From an uncultured beta proteobacterium (GTDB lineage: Bacteria > Pseudomonadota > Gammaproteobacteria > Burkholderiales > Burkholderiaceae_C): a DNA stretch of 54,323 nt. The notes below the pieces were generated by a model, which was not told the origin of the DNA, made no database searches, and was given only the letters and a program-made list of their open reading frames with translations. Shown here piece by piece: positions 50,272 to 54,323 of the stretch (the first letter of the stretch is position 1; each line of letters starts with the position of its first letter). Where the stretch lies: the NCBI GenBank assembly GCA_903938815.1, contig CAJAES010000045.1, forward strand, positions 1 to 54,323, given 5' to 3'. Both the position numbers and the translations under genes were made by a program.

Positions 50272-51231
50272 CTAGCGGCACTCGGGCACGGGGGTCTGCG
50301 GGCGGCGGCCGGCAAAGTGCTCGCGCAGGTTCACGTAGGCCAGGTCGGCCATGGCCTGCCGCGTGGCCGTGGTCGCGCTGCCGATGTGCGGCGCCAGCAC
50401 CACCTGCGGCAGAGCCCGCAGCCGCTCGGGAACGTTCGGCTCGTTCTCGAAGACGTCCAGCGCCGCGCCAGCGATGACGCCCTGCTCCAGGGCCTCGATC
50501 AGGGCCGACTCGTCGACCACGGAACCGCGCGCCACGTTGACGAGGATGCCGTTCGTGCCTAGTGCGCGCAGCACCTCGGCGTCGATGAGCTTGCGGGTGG
50601 CCGCGCCGCCGGGGGTGATGACGACGAGGAAATCGCTTTCCGCCGCCAGGGCCGCGGGCGACGGGTGGTACAGGTAGGGCAAGGCCGTCTTGGCGGTGCG
50701 CGCGGTGTAGGCGATGCGCATGCCGAAGGCCGCGGCGCGCAGCGCGATGGCCTGCCCGATGCGGCCCATGCCCACGATGCCCACGCGCGCGCCGGACATC
50801 TTGCGCGCGAGCGGCATGGCGCCGGCGGGCCAGCGGCCCTCGCGCACGAAGCGGTCCGCCGCCGGCAGCTGGCGCGCGGCGCACAGCATCAGGCCGATGG
50901 CGAGGTCGGCGACATCGTCGTTCAGGACGTCGGGCGTGTGCGTGACCATGACGCCCTGCGCCTTCGCGGCGGCGACGTCCACGCCGTCGTAGCCGACGCC
51001 CATGATGGAGATGATCTCGAGCGCGGGCAGCTGCGCGATCAACTCACCCGTGATGCGCGACTCGCCACCGCCCGCGATGGCGCGGATACGCGGCGCGATG
51101 GCGGCGAAGGCGGCGGGGTCGGCCTCGTGCAGGCGCTCGTGCACCGTGAAGTCGGCAGCGAGCTGCGGGGCCAGCAGGGGGGACGGCTTGGCGATGGCGA
51201 GAAGGTCGGGTTTCGTCATGGGAGGCGTCAT
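50272..51231 (-). CDS. D-isomer-specific 2-hydroxyacid dehydrogenase
   Basis: A 319-residue NAD(P)-dependent dehydrogenase. The Rossmann loop VGIVGMGRIGQAIA is central, the catalytic Arg/Glu/His set is in NVARGSVVDESAL, DVFENEPNVP and LAPHIGSATT. It resembles glyoxylate/hydroxypyruvate or 2-ketogluconate reductases, which would fit 2-keto sugar-acid metabolism. It lies downstream of the divergent promoter region of the dehydratase gene. Two ATG candidates (51231 and 51219) lie in a small direct repeat (CTCCCATGACG twice), neither with a good ribosome-binding site; the longer is given. Confidence 0.88.
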   Translation of the reverse strand: MTPPMTKPDLLAIAKPSPLLAPQLAADFTVHERLHEADPAAFAAIAPRIRAIAGGGESRITGELIAQLPALEIISIMGVGYDGVDVAAAKAQGVMVTHTPDVLNDDVADLAIGLMLCAARQLPAADRFVREGRWPAGAMPLARKMSGARVGIVGMGRIGQAIALRAAAFGMRIAYTARTAKTALPYLYHPSPAALAAESDFLVVITPGGAATRKLIDAEVLRALGTNGILVNVARGSVVDESALIEALEQGVIAGAALDVFENEPNVPERLRALPQVVLAPHIGSATTATRQAMADLAYVNLREHFAGRRPQTPVPECR

Positions 51232-51271
51232 GGGAGGCGATCTGGGGTTTTCGCGGCTGCGGGTTCATTCG

Positions 51272-51281
51272 TCATACCATA
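51272..51281. promoter_or_regulatory. Candidate GntR operator (TCATACCATA)
   Basis: TCATACCATA lies in the 98-bp divergent region between the hydroxyacid dehydrogenase and dehydratase genes, within the inverted repeat ATAC-CATA-GTAT (51274-51285). It matches nine of ten bases of the element at 50225-50234. Confidence 0.45.
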
Positions 51282-51329
51282 GTATTTACAGATGACCGGG
51301 TGTCCACCCGGGAAAGCCAGAACAGTCCC

Positions 51330-53066
51330 ATGAGCGAAAAACCCAGGAAGAAACCGTCGGAACTCAGAAGCCAGCAGTGGTTCGGCCGGCAGGACCGGGA
51401 CGGCTTCGCCTACCGGAGCTGGGTCAAGGGCAAGGGCGTTCCGCACGACCAGTTCGACGGCCGGCCGGTCATCGGCATCTGCAATACCTTCAGCGAGCTC
51501 ACGCCCTGCAACAGCCACTTCCGCACGCTCGCCGAGCAGGTGAAGATCGGCGTCTACGAGGCCGGCGGCTTCCCGCTCGAGTTCCCGGTGATGTCGCTCG
51601 GCGAGACGCTGATGCGCCCCACGGCCATGCTGTACCGCAACCTCGCCAGCATGGATGTGGAGGAGAGCATCCGCGCCAACCCGGTCGACGGCGTGGTGCT
51701 GCTCTTCGGCTGCGACAAGACCACCCCCAGCCTGCTGATGGGTGCTTCCAGCGTCGACCTGCCCACCATCGGCGTCAGCGGCGGGACCATGCTCAGCGGC
51801 AAGTGGCGCGGCCAGGAACTGGGCTCGGGCACCGGCGTCTGGAGCATGAGCGAGCAGGTGCGCGCCGGCACCCTGAAGCTGGCCGACTTCTTCGAGGCCG
51901 AGAGCTGCATGCACCGCAGCCACGGCCACTGCATGACCATGGGCACGGCCAGCACCATGGCCAGCATGGTCGAGGCTCTGGGCATCGGCCTGCCGGGCAA
52001 TGCCGCCTACCCGGCGGTGGACGGCCGGCGCAACGTGATCGCGCGCAACGCGGGCCGCCGTATCGTCGACATGGTCCACGAGGACATGAAGATCTCGCAG
52101 GTGCTCACGCGCGAGGCCTTCGAGAACGCCATCCGCACGCTGGCCGCCATCGGCGGCAGCACCAACGCCGTGATCCACCTGATCGCCATCGCGGGCCGGC
52201 TGGGCGTGCCGCTCACGGTCGACGACTTCGACCGCCTGGGCAGCGATCTGCCCTGCCTTCTGAACATGCAGCCGAGCGGCGAGCACCTGATGGAGGACTT
52301 CTGCTACGCGGGCGGGCTGCCGGTGGTCATGAAGGAAATCGCATCGCTGCTGCACCTGGACGCCGTCACGGCCAACGGCTGCACGGTCGGCGAGAACATT
52401 GCCGATGCGCAGAACTTCGATCCGCGCGTCATCAAGACCTTCGACAAGCCCTTCAAGGAAAAGGCCGGCATCGCCGTGCTGCGCGGCAACCTGTCGCCGC
52501 GCGGCGCCGTCATCAAGCCCAGTGCCGCCACGCCCGCGCTGATGCAGCACACCGGGCGCGCGGTGGTGTTCGAGGACAGCGACGATTTCCACGCGCGCAT
52601 CGACGACGAGAACCTCGACGTCGACGAGACCTGCGTCCTGGTGCTCAAGAACTGCGGCCCCAAGGGCTACCCCGGCATGGCCGAGGTGGGCAACATGCCG
52701 CTGCCGCCCAAGGTGCTGCGCAAGGGCATCACCGACATGGTCCGCATCAGCGACGCCCGCATGAGCGGCACCGCCTACGGCACCGTGGTGCTGCACACCG
52801 CACCCGAAGCCGCCGCGGGCGGGCCGCTGGCGCTGGTGAAGAACGGCGACCTGATCACGCTGGACGTCGCCGGCCGCAGCCTGCACCTGCACGTGGACGA
52901 CGCCGAGCTCGCCCGTCGCCGTGAGGGCTGGACGCCCCCGGTGCCGCCGCTGGACAGCGGCTACTGGAAGCTCTACATCGACCACGTGCTGCAGGCCGAC
53001 GAAGGCGCGGACCTCGACTTCCTGCGCGGCAAGCGCGGCTCATTCGTTCCCAAGGACAACCACTGA
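51330..53066 (+). CDS. IlvD/Edd-family sugar-acid dehydratase (arabinonate dehydratase-like)
   Basis: A 578-residue iron-sulfur dehydratase. It looks much closer to pentonate/hexonate dehydratases such as Rhizobium L-arabinonate dehydratase than to IlvD. LRSQQWF and HDQFDGRPVIGICNTFSELTPCN near the N-terminus, FGCDKTTPSLLMGA, the HCMTMGTASTMASM cluster cysteine region, NAAIGGSTNAV-like AAIGGSTNAVIHL, and KNCGPKGYPGMAEVGNM all fit. It would convert an aldonic acid to its 2-keto-3-deoxy form. The ATG at 51330 starts the family sequence; a GTG at 51300 is in frame. It leads a plus-strand operon with two dehydrogenase genes. Confidence 0.92.
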   Translation: MSEKPRKKPSELRSQQWFGRQDRDGFAYRSWVKGKGVPHDQFDGRPVIGICNTFSELTPCNSHFRTLAEQVKIGVYEAGGFPLEFPVMSLGETLMRPTAMLYRNLASMDVEESIRANPVDGVVLLFGCDKTTPSLLMGASSVDLPTIGVSGGTMLSGKWRGQELGSGTGVWSMSEQVRAGTLKLADFFEAESCMHRSHGHCMTMGTASTMASMVEALGIGLPGNAAYPAVDGRRNVIARNAGRRIVDMVHEDMKISQVLTREAFENAIRTLAAIGGSTNAVIHLIAIAGRLGVPLTVDDFDRLGSDLPCLLNMQPSGEHLMEDFCYAGGLPVVMKEIASLLHLDAVTANGCTVGENIADAQNFDPRVIKTFDKPFKEKAGIAVLRGNLSPRGAVIKPSAATPALMQHTGRAVVFEDSDDFHARIDDENLDVDETCVLVLKNCGPKGYPGMAEVGNMPLPPKVLRKGITDMVRISDARMSGTAYGTVVLHTAPEAAAGGPLALVKNGDLITLDVAGRSLHLHVDDAELARRREGWTPPVPPLDSGYWKLYIDHVLQADEGADLDFLRGKRGSFVPKDNH

Positions 53067-53067
53067 C

Positions 53068-53817
53068 ATGGACAAGATCGCACTCGTCACGGGCGCTGGC
53101 TCGGGCATCGGCCAGGGCTGTGCCACGGGCCTGCTGAAGGCCGGCTGGCACGTCGTGTTCGTCGGCCGCCGGGCCGACGCCCTGCAGGCCGCCATCGCTG
53201 CCGCCGGAGAAGCAGGCTCGCGCGGCGTGGCCATGCCCTGCGACGTCGGCGACGAACACGCCGTCGCGCGGCTCTTCGCCGACGTGAAGCAGCGCTTCGG
53301 CCGGCTCGACCTGCTGTTCAACAACGCCGGCATATCGCTGCCCACCACCCTGCCGGGCGACTACGACCCCGCCACCTGGCGCCGCGCCGTGGACGTGAAC
53401 CTCAACGGCGCGTTCTTCTGCCTCGCGCAGGCCTTCAAGCTGATGCAGGAGCAGCGGCCGATGGGCGGGCGCATCATCAACAACGGCTCGATCTCCGCCC
53501 ACGCGCCGCGCCCGGGCTCCATCGCCTACACCGCTACCAAGCACGCGGTCACGGGCCTGACGAAGACGGCGGCGCTCGACGGCCGGCCCTTCGACATCGC
53601 CGTGGGCCAGATCGACATCGGCAACGTGGCCAGCGACATGACCGAGAAGATGGTCGCCGGCGTGCCCCAGGCCGACGGCAGCATCCGCCCCGAGCCGCGC
53701 ATGGACCTGCAGGCAGTGGTGGACACCTTCATGGCCATGGCCAGCCTGCCGCTGAGCGCCAACGTGCTGTTCACGACCGTGATGGCCACCAAGATGCCCT
53801 ACGTGGGCCGGGGCTGA
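53068..53817 (+). CDS. SDR-family oxidoreductase
   Basis: A 249-residue short-chain dehydrogenase. Cofactor loop VTGAGSGIGQGCA, no acidic residue at the end of the second strand (FVGRRADAL, suggesting NADP preference), NNAGIS and catalytic YTATKHA. The C-terminus ends MATKMPYVGRG, seen in dehydrogenases of sugar-acid loci. It starts at the ATG 1 bp after the dehydratase stop (53066), so the two are co-transcribed. The substrate is unknown. It and the SDR at 42468 are separate subgroups, so they likely act on different steps. Confidence 0.88.
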   Translation: MDKIALVTGAGSGIGQGCATGLLKAGWHVVFVGRRADALQAAIAAAGEAGSRGVAMPCDVGDEHAVARLFADVKQRFGRLDLLFNNAGISLPTTLPGDYDPATWRRAVDVNLNGAFFCLAQAFKLMQEQRPMGGRIINNGSISAHAPRPGSIAYTATKHAVTGLTKTAALDGRPFDIAVGQIDIGNVASDMTEKMVAGVPQADGSIRPEPRMDLQAVVDTFMAMASLPLSANVLFTTVMATKMPYVGRG

Positions 53818-53822
53818 GCACC

Positions 53823-54323
53823 ATGGCACTCGACATCGGATTCATCGGCGCCAGCGGCCTGATGGGCCACGGCATGGCAAGGAACCTGCTGGCCCACGGC
53901 CACCGCCTGAGCCTGACCGTGCACCGCAACCGCGAGCGCGTGGCCGACCTTCTCGCGGCCGGCGCCACGGTAGCGCCCACCTACGCCGCGCTGGCCGCGA
54001 ACAGCGAGATCCTGTTCCTGTGCGTCACCGGCTCGCCGCAGGTGGAATCGGCCATGCAGGGTGTGCTGATGGCACCGAAGCCCGGGCTGCTGATCGTCGA
54101 CTGCTCCACCTCGGAGCCGGACGCCACCGCGAGCCTGCGCGAGCGCTGCGCCGCCGCCGGCATGGTGTTCGTGGATGCGCCGCTGTCGCGCACGCCGGTC
54201 GAGGCCGAGGCCGGCCGCCTGAACGTGATGGTGGGCGCCGAGCCCGAGGTTTATGCACGGCTCGAGCCGGTGCTGAAGACCTTCGCCGAGAACATCTTCC
54301 ACGTCGGCGCGCCGGGTGCGGGC
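53823..54323 (+). CDS. 3-hydroxyisobutyrate dehydrogenase-family protein (partial, cut by window end)
   Basis: The first 167 residues of a beta-hydroxyacid dehydrogenase are present; the window ends before the stop. The cofactor loop GFIGASGLMGHGMARNL is at the N-terminus (GLMGHGMA, slightly unlike the usual G-x-MG-x-PM). DCSTSEPDATASLRE and FVDAPLSRTPVEAEAG (the substrate-binding motif, normally DAPVSGG) follow. The family includes L-threonate/tartronate-semialdehyde and 3-hydroxyisobutyrate dehydrogenases. It starts 5 bp after the SDR stop, with no visible strong ribosome-binding site, and would be the third gene of the dehydratase operon. Confidence 0.85.
   Translation, partial: MALDIGFIGASGLMGHGMARNLLAHGHRLSLTVHRNRERVADLLAAGATVAPTYAALAANSEILFLCVTGSPQVESAMQGVLMAPKPGLLIVDCSTSEPDATASLRERCAAAGMVFVDAPLSRTPVEAEAGRLNVMVGAEPEVYARLEPVLKTFAENIFHVGAPGAG

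Overview
This is a very GC-rich window with uniformly strong GC bias at third codon positions. It most likely comes from a betaproteobacterium of the order Burkholderiales (Rubrivivax/Leptothrix/Methylibium-like). That placement rests on the block hda - sirB1 - murJ / rpsT - DUF3579 - argD - argF, on EpsF/EpsG-type polysaccharide genes, and on overall codon style. It is inference: no rRNA is present. I saw no tRNA, rRNA, CRISPR array, insertion sequence or phage gene.

Region 1 (0.3-9.6 kb, minus strand) is an exopolysaccharide operon. In transcription order it encodes a proline-dehydrogenase-like protein, a FemAB/CelD-type GNAT acyltransferase, the chain-length protein EpsF, the tyrosine-kinase-like EpsG, a GT4 glycosyltransferase, a polysaccharide deacetylase-like protein, a second GT4 and an O-antigen ligase/polymerase. 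Most junctions are 4-bp start/stop overlaps.

Region 2 (9.7-32.9 kb) is a stress and energy-conservation island. It holds a GT39 membrane glycosyltransferase, an alpha/beta hydrolase-like protein, a host-attachment-family protein, GlgC, two universal stress proteins, a divergent GroEL without GroES, a flavodoxin, nicotinate phosphoribosyltransferase, an APH-like kinase, a GYD protein, a CapA-like protein, Lon, a NarL-type two-component pair, a CheB-CheR-PAS fusion, a DUF2934 protein, a cyclopropane-fatty-acid-synthase-like enzyme, a Crp/Fnr regulator, a small ORF and a PAS-GGDEF diguanylate cyclase. Its most striking feature is a recurrent FNR/ANR-type palindrome, TTGA-N6-TCAA. There are four perfect copies and at least six with one mismatch, nearly all upstream of genes in this island, and the island encodes a Crp/Fnr protein with an E..SR recognition helix. 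The set resembles the low-oxygen-activated loci known from Burkholderia. I infer an oxygen-limitation or stationary-phase regulon. A candidate small RNA with a strong intrinsic terminator lies at about 28.1-28.3 kb.

Region 3 (32.9-42.4 kb) holds an orphan PAS histidine kinase followed by housekeeping genes: HAD phosphatase, hda, sirB1, murJ, rpsT (with a clear promoter and terminator), DUF3579, argD and argF.

Region 4 (42.5-54.3 kb) is a sugar-acid (aldonate-type) utilisation locus. The minus strand carries a complete ABC importer (binding protein, two permeases, ATPase), gluconokinase, cupin, an FCD-type GntR regulator, a DenD-like dehydrogenase, an SDR, and separately a 2-hydroxyacid dehydrogenase. 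The plus strand carries an IlvD/Edd-type (arabinonate-dehydratase-like) enzyme, an SDR and a 3-hydroxyisobutyrate-dehydrogenase-family protein cut by the window end. Two intergenic regions share a TCATACSATA element that may be the GntR operator.
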